Positions 43,338 through 52,425 of a stretch of DNA of 64,000 nucleotides are shown here, piece by piece. Made by a program: the position numbers and the translations under genes. The notes beneath the pieces are model-generated. The model was not told the DNA's origin and did no database searches. It saw only the letters and a list, made by a program, of their open reading frames with translations. The stretch comes from Sphingobium yanoikuyae (GTDB lineage Bacteria > Pseudomonadota > Alphaproteobacteria > Sphingomonadales > Sphingomonadaceae). Within the stretch, counting starts at the first letter, position 1, and each line of letters starts with the position of its first letter. The DNA is taken from assembly GCF_034424525.1 (NCBI RefSeq), contig NZ_CP139980.1:62001-126000 (forward strand), read 5' to 3'.

Positions 43338-44587
43338 GACATTGGCAATCCCAACATTACTGGCGAGCCGCCCGAAGGACAGACCTACACTCGCGGCACG
43401 CCGAACGTCTGGGCCTCACGGTCGATGAACAGCTCGGGCTGATCTACCTGCCGACGGGCAACAGCACGCCGGACTTCTGGGGTGGCGAGCGGACTGCGAT
43501 CGAGGACGCGCGTTCGTCCTCCGTCGTTGCTCTCGATCTCAAGACGGGTCGTGAACGGTGGGCCTTCCAGACCACGCATCATGATCTTTGGGACTATGAC
43601 GTCCCCGCTCAGCCTACGCTTTACGATATTCCGAACGGAAAGGGCGGCACCACGCCTGCGCTGATCCAGGTCACCAAGCGCGGCCAGATCTTCGTCCTCG
43701 ATCGGCGTACCGGCCGACCGGTAGCGCCGGTCGAGGAGCGTCGCGTGCCCAAGGGTTCGATCCCCGGCGAGCGCTATTCGCCGACCCAGCCTTATTCGAC
43801 TGGCATGCCTGTCATTGGTGCTGATCCTCTGAGCGAGCGCCGGATGTGGGGCGTGAGCATGTTCGACCAGCTCTGGTGTCGCGTTGCTTTCCGCAAGCTG
43901 CGCTATGAAGGTGACATGACACCGCCGTCGCTCGAAGGCACGCTGCAGTGGCCGGGCTTCTACGGCGGCATGAATTGGGGGTCGGCCAGCGTCAATCGCA
44001 CCAACGACTATCTGATCGTGAATGACATCCGCCTTGCGCAAATCCTGCGTCTTGTTCCCAGAGCGGAAACCGACCGCATCCTGGGTGAGCCGAAGGTCGA
44101 AGGTGGTGCGGGACACGACGGGATCAACCCGCAAGCCGGTGCGCCCTACGGTGCGCTTCTCACCGGGTTTATGTCGCCGCTTGGCGTGCCGTGTCAGAAT
44201 CCTCCGTTCGGGACCATGACCGCGATCGATCTCAAGACGCGCGCGATCGTCTGGCAAAAGCCCTTGGGCACGACCCAGGACACAGGTCCGCTTGGCATCA
44301 AGACGCATCTGCGTATCCCGATCGGAACGCCGACGCTGTCGGGCGCACTGACCACCGGATCGGGCCTGATCTTCTACACCGGGACCACCGACTATTACCT
44401 GCGGGCGATCGACGTGCGCACCGGCAAGGAGCTGCTGGCGAAGCGGATGCCCGTTGGTGGACAGGCAACGCCGATGACCTTCGTCTCTCCAAAGACGAAG
44501 AAGCAATATGTCGTTGTGACGGCGGGCGGCGCGCGGCAATCGCTTGACCGCGGTGACCTTGTCATCGCCTACAAGCTGCCGGACTGA
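43338..44587 (+). pseudogene. gcd: PQQ-dependent glucose dehydrogenase remnant, 3' half, frameshifted
   Basis: Homology by eye starts at DIGNPNITGEPPEGQTYTRG and runs to the normal C-terminus (GGARQSLDRGDLVIAYKLPD). A one-base deletion near 43418 breaks the frame between PNVWA and TVDEQLGLIYLPTGN. The membrane anchor and first half of the propeller are missing. After the shift, 390 codons are open (WAFQTTHHDLWDYDVPAQP, GGMNWGS). The full protein would be a ~800-residue membrane quinoprotein that oxidises glucose in the periplasm. Confidence 0.85.
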
Positions 44588-44596
44588 GGCACTTGA

Positions 44597-44634
44597 AGGT
44601 CTGCGGCGGCAAAAGCCATTGCCGCCGCAGACCT
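44597..44634 (+). terminator. strong hairpin after gcd remnant
   Basis: AGGTCTGCGGCGGCAA pairs perfectly over 16 bases with its complement across a 6-base loop, nine bases after the gcd stop. An AT-rich tail follows (AACATATTGATTTATT) without a long T run. It likely terminates transcription in both directions. Confidence 0.75.
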
Positions 44635-44900
44635 AACATATTGATTTATTTAACATAATTCTTATTATCGAACCGGTTGAGGGTCAACGGCTGGGGATGG
44701 TGAAACCTGCCGGGATCTCCAAGGCTGGTGGCCCAACGCAGGCTTCCAGCGCGGTGGCTGAGCCAGCAGAAAAATACGCCGCGTGTTGCTTGTTTGTTTC
44801 AGAAAGGGAGAGCCTATTTCCGGATCGCCTGACTGACACCACAATATCTCAGGCAGCACGCATCTGATCGCAAATATCAGTAAACTCACCGATTTTGGGC
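44635..44900. other. intergenic region before LuxR solo 2
   Basis: No gene is seen. It is more AT-rich than its surroundings and presumably holds the promoter of the LuxR gene at 44936. Confidence 0.4.
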
Positions 44901-44913
44901 TAGACGTCGTCTA
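44901..44913. promoter_or_regulatory. 13-base palindrome before LuxR solo 2
   Basis: TAGACGTCGTCTA is a perfect odd palindrome 22 bases before the ATG at 44936, a position suited to autoregulation. Confidence 0.4.
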
Positions 44914-44935
44914 TCCGTCCGTCGAGCCTGAATTC

Positions 44936-45694
44936 ATGCAGGGCACGCGCGACATCGGCCGCTTGGCGACTATCGGCGCCTTCGAGCAGAGTTCAAAACT
45001 GGCGACAACGCTCGACCAACTTTCAAACCTCGTGGACGCAATTGTCAGGGACTTTGGTTTCCGCTGGTTTGCCCTCCTGCATAATGTCGATCTGGTACAA
45101 CGCAGCAAGAATGCGCTGATGCTGACGACATATCCTGTCAAATGGCTCGACGAAGTGATCGAGACCAGGCTCTACCTCGATGATCCGGTCCACGCTGCCG
45201 TGGGCAAAACGCCGTCCGGGCTGAACTGGAACCAGATCGGGGAATTCATCGATCCCAGCACCCGCCAGATTGCTACATTGGCAAAGGGGCGCGATCACGG
45301 GCTGCGCCAGGGCTTCACTATGCCGATCCGCATGGCTGATGAGCCCGACGCGCTTTTCTCTGTTGCACGCGCAAACGATGACGAAATTTCGGGAGAGGAT
45401 GCTCTTGCCGCCCGCTTGATCGGCACGATCGCTTTTGATCGCGGTCGCGCGATCCTCGGAGAGGAGCGTCTGAGCTATGAACCGGTGCCGCTCAGCCCCC
45501 GACAGATCGACTGCATCGCGCTCGTCGGACAGGGTAAAAGCGATTGGGAGGCAGCCCAGATACTCGGGCTCAGCCGCGACACTGTGCATGAATATGTCGA
45601 GGGCGCACGGCGGCGCTATGGTGTGCGGCGGCGGACCCAGCTTGTGCTGCGCGCGGTGCGAGACGGGCATCTCAATATCGACGCAATGCTGTAA
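44936..45694 (+). CDS. LuxR-family regulator with autoinducer-binding-like domain, solo 2
   Basis: The 252-residue protein parallels solo 1 throughout: FRWFALLHNVDL, YPVKWLDEVIETRLYLDDPVHAAVGKTPSGLNWNQIG, and the near-identical helix-turn-helix (KSDWEAAQILGLSRDTVHEYVEGARRRYGVRRRTQLVLRAVRDGHLN). It is the regulator nearest to the conjugation operon, 375 bases ahead of trbM. As no synthase is present it would sense a foreign or chromosomally encoded signal, or none. Confidence 0.88.
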   Translation: MQGTRDIGRLATIGAFEQSSKLATTLDQLSNLVDAIVRDFGFRWFALLHNVDLVQRSKNALMLTTYPVKWLDEVIETRLYLDDPVHAAVGKTPSGLNWNQIGEFIDPSTRQIATLAKGRDHGLRQGFTMPIRMADEPDALFSVARANDDEISGEDALAARLIGTIAFDRGRAILGEERLSYEPVPLSPRQIDCIALVGQGKSDWEAAQILGLSRDTVHEYVEGARRRYGVRRRTQLVLRAVRDGHLNIDAML

Positions 45695-46068
45695 CCAGTA
45701 GCGTCGCAACCCGAACACTACCCCCTCGTCATCACCGAGAAGCCGCGAGCGATGCTCGACTGATCGAGCAGTAACTGTCCTCTATCATCGCGTCCCCCAC
45801 ATCTGAATGATTACGCCGACGAAGGCCCCTCACCCTCGTCGGAATGCTCAATTCTGCTGTCGATAAAGTCAGGTCCAACTGGGCATGCGTCGTGCGCGGC
45901 CTTGTGGCTTTCCTACAGTCCGTCGGATGAACCAGAGCCAGGTGCCACCTCGTTCCCCCTAAGTGGGGGGATTGCGTCAAACGGCGCTAAACGGCTCAAA
46001 AGTAGCGCGACTTTCATTCAAATAAGCCGCTGTCCTTGCCCTGCACTGACAGCGGCATGGAGGCAAGC
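45695..46068. other. intergenic region before the type IV secretion operon
   Basis: About 375 bases without a gene. It holds a 7-base hairpin (TGCTCGA-CTGA-TCGAGCA at 45753-45770) just after the LuxR gene and the G/C palindrome at 45954. The promoter of the transfer operon should lie here. Confidence 0.5.
45954..45971. promoter_or_regulatory. inverted repeat upstream of the transfer operon
   Basis: TCCCCCTAAGTGGGGGGA has arms TCCCCC and GGGGGA around a short centre, about 100 bases before trbM. It may be the operator for the LuxR solos or another regulator. Confidence 0.35.
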
Positions 46069-46431
46069 ATGCTGCATAGGCGTCACGCCATCATCGCATC
46101 CGCCATGGCACTGTGCATGCCCGCAACACCAGCGCAGGCCAATGATCTGGGCTGCCAGGTGTTGCTTTGCCTCTCAAACCCCGGCGGGGCGACGCAATAT
46201 GGTGCTTGCGTCCCGCCAATGGTGAAGCTCTGGGAACGACTTGCCCTGGGCGGTTCATTCCCCGGCTGCTCTGGCGGGGGCGTTGCCAAGACCAAGGTCT
46301 ATGATCGCAACTCGGCGACGCGACGCCGCGTGGTCATGACCTTCGCCGACGGCCGCCAGACGACCTACTCGCTCGCCAATATAGAGCGCTTGCCCCAAGC
46401 CGCCATCGAACCGGGAACGACGCCCCGATGA
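46069..46431 (+). CDS. trbM: TrbM/KikA-family conjugal transfer protein
   Basis: The 120-residue protein has a signal peptide (ATPAQA cleavage) and then NDLGCQVLLCLSNPGGATQYGACVPPM, the TrbM/KikA hallmark with conserved cysteines, and SFPGCSGG. The ATG at 46069 follows GGAGGCAAGC. It is a small periplasmic accessory of conjugation in IncP/IncN-like systems. It overlaps virB1 and opens the operon. Confidence 0.82.
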   Translation: MLHRRHAIIASAMALCMPATPAQANDLGCQVLLCLSNPGGATQYGACVPPMVKLWERLALGGSFPGCSGGGVAKTKVYDRNSATRRRVVMTFADGRQTTYSLANIERLPQAAIEPGTTPR

Positions 46432-47096
46432 TGCTCGAGCTTGCAGCCGTGGTCGCGCTCGCGCGGCAATGCGCGCCCACGGTCGCGGCAGAAACTCTCG
46501 TCTCGCTGGTTTACACCGAAAGTCATTTCGATCCCTATGCCATCGGCGTGAACGCCAAGGGCGTCGCGGCGCCGAAGGTGTCCGATCGCGCGTCGGCCAT
46601 CGCGTCCGCCCGGTCGCTGATCGCGCGCGGCTACAATATCGATCTCGGCCTTGGCCAGATCAACAGCGCGAATCTCAAGCCGTTGAACCTGTCGATCGAG
46701 GACGCTTTCGAACCGTGCCGAAACCTCGCCGCATCGGCACGCGTGCTCGCCGAGAATTACACCAGTGTGGCGAAGTCCAGCCGCTCCACCGAGGATGCGA
46801 TCGCCACGGCCATGTCCATGTATAATACCGGCAACCGCTGGAAGGGTTTTGCCAATGGCTATGTCGGCAAGGTCTACGCCTCGTCGAGCAGCATCATACC
46901 GCAAATCCGGCAACGTGCAGGCATTGCCATGGCAGACGCGCCGATAGCGAAAGCGGCACAGAGCCCGGCTCCTACCCCCTCGCCAGTAGCGGATCCACCC
47001 GATCAAAGCTGGAACACCTCGGCCGTCGCGCAAACTGCGACGCTGATGGTGTTCGGCTCGTCTCAAACCGCCCCATTGAAAGGACAGCCCGAATGA
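46428..47096 (+). CDS. virB1: VirB1-like lytic transglycosylase
   Basis: The 222-residue protein carries the transglycosylase fold: VYTESHFDPYAIGVN with catalytic Glu, then DLGLGQINSANL and AMSMYNTGNRWKGFANGYVGKVY. It opens the peptidoglycan for the secretion channel. The ATG overlaps the trbM stop. The C-terminal ~50 residues are Pro/Ala-rich and unstructured. A classical signal peptide is weak. Confidence 0.9.
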   Translation: MMLELAAVVALARQCAPTVAAETLVSLVYTESHFDPYAIGVNAKGVAAPKVSDRASAIASARSLIARGYNIDLGLGQINSANLKPLNLSIEDAFEPCRNLAASARVLAENYTSVAKSSRSTEDAIATAMSMYNTGNRWKGFANGYVGKVYASSSSIIPQIRQRAGIAMADAPIAKAAQSPAPTPSPVADPPDQSWNTSAVAQTATLMVFGSSQTAPLKGQPE

Positions 47097-47434
47097 TCGC
47101 CACACCGCCCTTGCCTGCTGCTGCGCACTCCGCGTCTGCGCGATCATTCTCCCAGTATTTCACGCTGCTTTTAGCGGCGGTTCTCGTCTCGCTTGTGCTG
47201 ACAGACCCGGCCTATGCGCAGGCCGCCGACGGCATCACCTCCATGGCGGACAACATCAAGACCTGGCTGACCGGCACGTTTGCGAAGACGATCGCGGTGA
47301 TCGCGGTGGTCATCGTGGGCTTCATGTTCTTCACTGGCCGCGCCAGCCTCGGTCTTCTCGTCACCGTCATCGTCGGCATCTTCATCGTGTTCAGCGCGCA
47401 GTGGATCGTCGACACCATCACCGGCGGTGCGTGA
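47093..47434 (+). CDS. virB2: VirB2-type pilin
   Basis: The 113-residue protein has a long signal region ending AYAQA and two hydrophobic helices (TIAVIAVVIVGFMFFTGRAS, LLVTVIVGIFIVFSAQWIVDTI), the TrbC/VirB2 pilin layout. It forms the conjugative pilus. It overlaps virB1 by four bases. Confidence 0.88.
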   Translation: MIATPPLPAAAHSASARSFSQYFTLLLAAVLVSLVLTDPAYAQAADGITSMADNIKTWLTGTFAKTIAVIAVVIVGFMFFTGRASLGLLVTVIVGIFIVFSAQWIVDTITGGA

Positions 47435-47441
47435 GGCCATC

Positions 47442-47780
47442 ATGGTCAACGACGACAAGCTGCGTGAAGAAACGCTCTTCCTGGCAGTGACGCGGCCGAC
47501 GATGTGGATGGGCGTTCCGATCGAAGCGTCGCTGCCTATCGCACTCGCATCCTGCCTGACCCTCATCATAAGCGGCAATCCGCTCTACGCTTTGGCACTC
47601 GCAGGCGCGTTTCTTGCGATCGCCCGCCTGATCGTCCGCCACGACGCCAATGCCTTCCGGCTGCTGTGGCTTTGGACGATGACGAAGGCGCGATGCCGCA
47701 ACCGCGGTTGGTGGGGTGGCAGTTCCTACTCTCCCCTCCCCACTCAGGGCGCACGCCGAAAGGGCTTTCTGCATGGCTAG
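47442..47780 (+). CDS. virB3: VirB3-like inner membrane protein
   Basis: The 112-residue protein begins MVNDDKLREETLFLAVTRPTMWMGVP, the VirB3 start, and has two membrane helices in the middle. It works with VirB4 at the base of the channel. The ATG at 47442 follows GTGAGGCCATC. Its last codons overlap the virB4 start. Confidence 0.88.
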   Translation: MVNDDKLREETLFLAVTRPTMWMGVPIEASLPIALASCLTLIISGNPLYALALAGAFLAIARLIVRHDANAFRLLWLWTMTKARCRNRGWWGGSSYSPLPTQGARRKGFLHG

Positions 47781-50184
47781 TCGTGCCTTCTCGCGCGATG
47801 CGGCGCGTACTCCGTGGCGCATCCTCAAGAACGAGGCGGATCCTGCGCGCTATCTGCCTTATGCGCGGCACGTCGATGCGCAGGTGATCGCGCTCGACGG
47901 GCGCGACCTGATGATGATGTTCAGGCTGGACGGCATCGCCTTCGAGACAGCCGATCCCGCTCAGCTGAACGACTGGCATGAGAAGCTCAACGGGACGTTG
48001 CGCAACATCGCCGACGATCGTCTCGCGATCTGGACGCATATCGTGCGCCGCCCGGTCACCGACTATCCCGAGGGCGAGTTTCGCTCTACGTTCGCCGCCG
48101 ATCTCGATGCCAAATATCGCGCGCGGGTCACCGCTAAGCGCATGTTCGTCAACGAGCTCTATCTGACGCTGGTGATGCGCCCGTCCGTTGGCTCGGCCGA
48201 CCGCACAGGGGTCTTGCTGCGTCGCCTGTCCAGTGCCCGCAAAGAGGGAACCGAGGTCGACGAGGACGAGCTCGTTCGTTTCGAGGACAAGGCGCGCGAT
48301 ATAGAGAAGCTGCTCGCGCGTTGCAGGCCACAGCGACTGGGTTTGTACGAACATCGCGGCCTCATGTTCTCGCAGCCGCTCGAGGTGCTGGAACTCGTCA
48401 TGATGGGGCGCGCGACGCGCGTCCCGCTTGTTCGTGGTCATCTGGGATCGGCGATCTACGGCGAAAGGGTGATCTTCGGCCGCGAGACGGTCGAGGTTCG
48501 CGCCCATGCCGATAGCCGCTTCGTCGGCCTGTTCGGTATCCGCGAATATCCGGCCATGACGCGATCGGGGCAGGTCAACGCGCTTCTCTCGCAGGATTTC
48601 GCGTTCGTCGTCACCCAGTCCTTCGCGTTCATGGGCAAGGCGCGTGCGTCCGAGCGACTGCGCAGGCGCCAGAACCAGATGGCATCGACCGAAGATGCGG
48701 CAGCGAGCCAGGCGCTCGAGCTCGCCGATGCCGCCGATGATCTGCAGAGCAATCGGTTCGTGCTGGGCGAGCATCACTTCTCGCTCGCCGTGTTCAGCGA
48801 AGACCAGAAGCGGCTCGCCGAAAATCTCTCGACGGCGCGCGCCGCGCTGGCCGATGCCGGCCTGGTTTCAGCACGCGAGGGACCAGCGCTGGAGGCCGCC
48901 TTCTGGTCGCAGTTGCCGGGAAATTTTGCCTGGCGCGCCCGACCTGCCGCCATCACGTCGCGCAACTTCGCCGCCCTGTCACCCTTCCACACCTTCCCTG
49001 CCGGTCGGGCCGATGGCAATCATTGGGGCGCTGCGATCGCACTGATGAAGACCGCAGCCCAGTCGCCCTATTATTTCAATTTCCACGTCAACGATCTCGG
49101 CCACACGCTGATCATCGGCCCGTCGGGTGGCGGTAAGACCGTGGTGCAGAATTTCCTGATGGCGCAGCTCGAGAAGACCGGCGCCCAGCAGATCTTTATC
49201 GACAAGGACCGGGGCGCGGAAATCTATGTACGCGCATCGGGCGGCACCTATCTTGCCCTGCGCAATGGCGTGCCGACCGGCTTCGCGCCCCTGCGTGCGC
49301 TCGATCAGTCACCGGGCAACATCACGTTCCTTGGTCGACTGATACGCCAACTGGTCACGCCCGTTGGTGGCCAGCTCGGTGTCATGCAGGAGCGCATGAT
49401 CGACGATGGCATCCTATCGATCGGCCGATTGCCCCCCGAAGAGCGATCGATCCTCGCCTTGCGGCAATTGCTGGGGCAGCGCGATCCCGAGGGCATCGGC
49501 GCGCGTCTCGAGAAATGGGCGCGCGGCGGCGCGTTGGGCTGGGTGTTCGACAATAACGCAGACGAACTGACGCTCGAAGCGCGGTTCATCGGCTTCGACA
49601 TGACTGATTTCCTCGACAATGCCGAGATCCGCACGCCGCTCATGATGTATATGTTCCACCGCATCGACGCGCTGCTCGACGGCCGCAGACTGGTGATCGA
49701 CATCGACGAATTCTGGAAAGCGCTCGGCGATGAAGCCTTCCGCGCGTTCGCGCAGGATGGTCTGAAAACCTACCGTAAGCAGAACGCCTTTCTGGTGTTC
49801 GGCACGCAAAGCCCGGCCGACGCGCTGCGCTCCGACATTTCCCACAGCATCATGGAACAGGTCGCGACCAAGATCCTGCTGCCCAACCCCTATGGCCGGG
49901 AGTCCGACTATATTGATGGCCTCGGCCTCACCCGCGCCGAGTTCAAGCTGATCCGCAGCGATCTGATCCCCGAGAGCCGGCGCTTCCTCATCAAACAAGG
50001 CCATGACTCGATCGTCGTCGAGCTTGATCTCGCCGGTCTTGGTGACGAGCTTGCGGTGCTCTCCGGCACCACGGCGACGGTTGGAATTCTTGACGCAGTG
50101 CGCCGCGAACATGGTGACGATCCGGCGCGTTGGTTGCCCATTTTTCACGAGCAGCGGGCGACCGCGAACAGAAGGAAAGGATAG
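47773..50184 (+). CDS. virB4: VirB4 ATPase
   Basis: The 803-residue protein has a VirB4 N-terminal domain and a C-terminal ATPase with Walker A GPSGGGKTVVQN (~residue 455), Walker B RRLVIDIDEFWKAL and GTQSPADAL. It powers pilus assembly and substrate transfer at the inner membrane. The ATG at 47773 (MASRAFSRDAART) overlaps the virB3 end; an upstream GTG at 47716 would add 19 residues from the virB3 region. Confidence 0.95.
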   Translation: MASRAFSRDAARTPWRILKNEADPARYLPYARHVDAQVIALDGRDLMMMFRLDGIAFETADPAQLNDWHEKLNGTLRNIADDRLAIWTHIVRRPVTDYPEGEFRSTFAADLDAKYRARVTAKRMFVNELYLTLVMRPSVGSADRTGVLLRRLSSARKEGTEVDEDELVRFEDKARDIEKLLARCRPQRLGLYEHRGLMFSQPLEVLELVMMGRATRVPLVRGHLGSAIYGERVIFGRETVEVRAHADSRFVGLFGIREYPAMTRSGQVNALLSQDFAFVVTQSFAFMGKARASERLRRRQNQMASTEDAAASQALELADAADDLQSNRFVLGEHHFSLAVFSEDQKRLAENLSTARAALADAGLVSAREGPALEAAFWSQLPGNFAWRARPAAITSRNFAALSPFHTFPAGRADGNHWGAAIALMKTAAQSPYYFNFHVNDLGHTLIIGPSGGGKTVVQNFLMAQLEKTGAQQIFIDKDRGAEIYVRASGGTYLALRNGVPTGFAPLRALDQSPGNITFLGRLIRQLVTPVGGQLGVMQERMIDDGILSIGRLPPEERSILALRQLLGQRDPEGIGARLEKWARGGALGWVFDNNADELTLEARFIGFDMTDFLDNAEIRTPLMMYMFHRIDALLDGRRLVIDIDEFWKALGDEAFRAFAQDGLKTYRKQNAFLVFGTQSPADALRSDISHSIMEQVATKILLPNPYGRESDYIDGLGLTRAEFKLIRSDLIPESRRFLIKQGHDSIVVELDLAGLGDELAVLSGTTATVGILDAVRREHGDDPARWLPIFHEQRATANRRKG

Positions 50185-50188
50185 AAAG

Positions 50189-50899
50189 ATGAGAGCTTTT
50201 TCGATCCTCGCGATTGGCGGTTTGCTGGCGCTGAGCACCCCGGCCAGCGCTCAGGGCATCCCCGTCTACGATTCCAACACCTTCCTCCAGACCCTTTCGA
50301 CCGTGAAGAACACGCTCGCGATGATCGAGCAGGGCAAGGCGCAGATCGCGCAGGCGACCGATATGTTCGACAGCGTCAACAAGCTGACCAACGTCAACAA
50401 GATTGCCAGTTCGCTCAGCACCGACGCTGTCCGGCATCTTCTGCCGAGCGAGGCTCGCGACATTCAGCGATTGATGTCGTCGGATATGAGCGGCTTGGGC
50501 AGTCTTGCCAGCTCGGCCAACCGCATCCGTTCGGCCAACCGGGTCGATCTCCCCGATTTACGGCCGGATGCGACCGCTTACGAGCGCTCCGGCCGTGACA
50601 CCATTTTGCGCAATGGGGATCTGGCATCGCGGGATGCGGCTATTGCCGAGGCAGCCTATGGTGTGACCGCTCAGCGTACGGCCGGTCTGGAGGAGCTGCG
50701 CACTTCGCTCGATTCAGCGTCCGACGCCAAGGATGTGATGGATATCCAGGCCCGCGTCGGTGTCGAGAATGCGCATATCCAGAATGATTCCGTCCAGCTT
50801 CAAGCGCTAGCGATGCGACAGCGAGCCGAACAAGACATTCGGTCGCAACAGGAAAGCGAAAGAATTCTGGCGTCAAAGCTCGGGAGCCTCAAGCCATGA
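50189..50899 (+). CDS. virB5: VirB5-like minor pilin
   Basis: The 236-residue protein has a signal peptide (MRAFSILAIGGLLALSTPASAQG) and a helical VirB5 body with IPVYDSNTFLQTLSTVKNTLAMIEQGKAQI and a coiled C-terminal half. It sits at the pilus tip. The ATG at 50189 follows AAGGAAAGGATAGAAAG. Confidence 0.88.
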   Translation: MRAFSILAIGGLLALSTPASAQGIPVYDSNTFLQTLSTVKNTLAMIEQGKAQIAQATDMFDSVNKLTNVNKIASSLSTDAVRHLLPSEARDIQRLMSSDMSGLGSLASSANRIRSANRVDLPDLRPDATAYERSGRDTILRNGDLASRDAAIAEAAYGVTAQRTAGLEELRTSLDSASDAKDVMDIQARVGVENAHIQNDSVQLQALAMRQRAEQDIRSQQESERILASKLGSLKP

Positions 50900-51141
50900 A
50901 GCCCCTTGCATCCGTCTTGGTAGTCTTGTCGCTGCCTATGCTGCTCCTCGCGTGCCAGCAGCCTCCAAGGGGAAAGGAATATTTGAAGTCGCATCCTGAA
51001 GAACTCGCCGAAGTGCTGAAAAGTTGCGCAGATGGGACCCATCCCGACCCTCAGGAGTGCTCGAACGCTCAAAGCGTGAGAACCTTGGACTTGAAGCTAC
51101 GTTCGCTATCGCCTCGTCCAGGAAAATCGGACGTTCGGTAA
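50896..51141 (+). CDS. eexN: EexN-like entry-exclusion lipoprotein
   Basis: The 81-residue protein has a lipoprotein signal (LPMLLLAC) and the EexN family text EYLKSHPEELAEVLKSCADGTHPDPQECSNA. In IncN-type systems EexN blocks redundant DNA uptake by donor cells. It overlaps virB5 by four bases and virB6 by one (TAATG). Confidence 0.85.
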   Translation: MKPLASVLVVLSLPMLLLACQQPPRGKEYLKSHPEELAEVLKSCADGTHPDPQECSNAQSVRTLDLKLRSLSPRPGKSDVR

Positions 51142-52085
51142 TGGAGGACGGTCTCTTCACGACGCTCTATGTTAGCATCGACGGCAAGCTCGATCTGTTC
51201 CTCAACGAGCGCCTGACCAACGTCATCGAGGTCGTGCGCGGCCCGCTGGCGCTCGGGCTAGTCATCTATATCGCCCTGTTCGGCTACATGGTCATGCGCG
51301 GGATCGTGAGCGAGCCATGGGGCGAACTCTTCTACCGAATGGTGAAGCTCTGCCTGCTATACCTCGCGGCCACGACCGTGGCGTATTCGGAATGGATTAC
51401 AAACCCCCTCTTCCACGGGATGCCCGACGCTATTTCGCAAGCCCTCGCGGGGCGTACAGTGACCAGTGTCGGAAACGTCTTTGATGATTATTATGGTCAG
51501 GCTGATGCGATCATTGCGCGGATTGAGACCGAAGCCGCGACATACAGTGACATTAATCCATATAAACTTGTACTCTATACCCTAAGTCTAGGCCTGAAGG
51601 CTTTGGCCGGTCTATCGGCTGCGATTGGGTTTTCCATCACCGTATTCGCCAAGGTTGCGCTTGCGATCATCGTTGCGCTTGGGCCGATATTTATCGCCCT
51701 ATCTCTATTCGAAACAACACGCCGCTTCTTCCATGGATGGCTGGGGCAGGCTTTTAACTACATCGTTCTGATGGCAGTGATCATCGCAATTACGGCGCTG
51801 ATTACCGATCTCGGCGCACTCGCCATAACCTCCTCAGAAGGTGTGGCCGATGCGGCACTCGGCGCAATCATGTTCGCCGTCTATATCTTCCTCGGCACGA
51901 TCTTCTTTTTCCAGGCGCCGTCGATCGCGACCGGCATAGCCGGCGGCGCGGCCGCAGGTGTCGGCGCATTCGCGGGTTCGGCGTGGAGCACCATGGCCGC
52001 GCCCTTCCAGCAGCGCCGAATCTCCCGAAACAGCCGCAATCTCGAACGTGCCGCGCAACGCGGCGGCACGGTGAGCCGCGCATGA
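51141..52085 (+). CDS. virB6: VirB6 inner membrane channel protein
   Basis: The 314-residue protein has about six membrane helices (LALGLVIYIALFGYMVMRGIV, ALAGLSAAIGFSITVFAKVALAIIVALGPIFIALSLF) and the conserved VirB6 GP-FIALSLF...RFFHGWLGQ block. It forms the inner-membrane pore. The region around 51480-51600 is more AT-rich than its neighbours. The start is the ATG fused to the eexN stop. Confidence 0.92.
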   Translation: MEDGLFTTLYVSIDGKLDLFLNERLTNVIEVVRGPLALGLVIYIALFGYMVMRGIVSEPWGELFYRMVKLCLLYLAATTVAYSEWITNPLFHGMPDAISQALAGRTVTSVGNVFDDYYGQADAIIARIETEAATYSDINPYKLVLYTLSLGLKALAGLSAAIGFSITVFAKVALAIIVALGPIFIALSLFETTRRFFHGWLGQAFNYIVLMAVIIAITALITDLGALAITSSEGVADAALGAIMFAVYIFLGTIFFFQAPSIATGIAGGAAAGVGAFAGSAWSTMAAPFQQRRISRNSRNLERAAQRGGTVSRA

Positions 52086-52105
52086 TGATCATGAGGAATA
52101 CGCCA

Positions 52106-52423
52106 ATGTCCAAACCGCTGACGACACGCATCCTCCAGGGCGTCGCGCTCCTCGCCGCTGTCGCACCGATGGCCACACATGGCGCGTCGGGACCCAAGAA
52201 GCTGCCAATCTGCAACGGCAGGCATCTACGCGACGCCAATGTCTACGGCAGCGTGCTGCCCGGCTCGCCTGTCCCAGCGGTCGTCGCGCCCCCTGCCCCG
52301 CCCCCGGTGCCGCAGGTCAAACCGCCGGCCGGTGGATCGCCGCCACCGCCGGTCCCAGCCTCCGCGCCGCCGCCCGACAAGATTTCGTCGCGAGATCAGA
52401 CCACCACTTATGGGAGCTGTTGA
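52106..52423 (+). CDS. small exported Pro-rich protein at the VirB7 position
   Basis: From the ATG at 52106 (GAGGAATACGCCA ahead) the protein has 105 residues: a signal-like N-terminus, LPICNGRHLRDANVYGSVLPG, a Pro-rich stretch and a C-terminal TTTYGSC. It sits where virB7 lies in vir operons, but has no typical lipobox. An earlier ATG at 52082 overlapping the virB6 stop would add eight residues. The Pro-rich part may span the periplasm. Confidence 0.65.
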   Translation: MSKPLTTRILQGVALLAAVAPMATHGASGPKKLPICNGRHLRDANVYGSVLPGSPVPAVVAPPAPPPVPQVKPPAGGSPPPPVPASAPPPDKISSRDQTTTYGSC

Positions 52424-52425
52424 TC

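Noticed and set aside
43750-43765. TTCGATCC-like text resembling a tRNA T-arm
   Set aside because: It is inside the gcd reading frame and no cloverleaf can be drawn.
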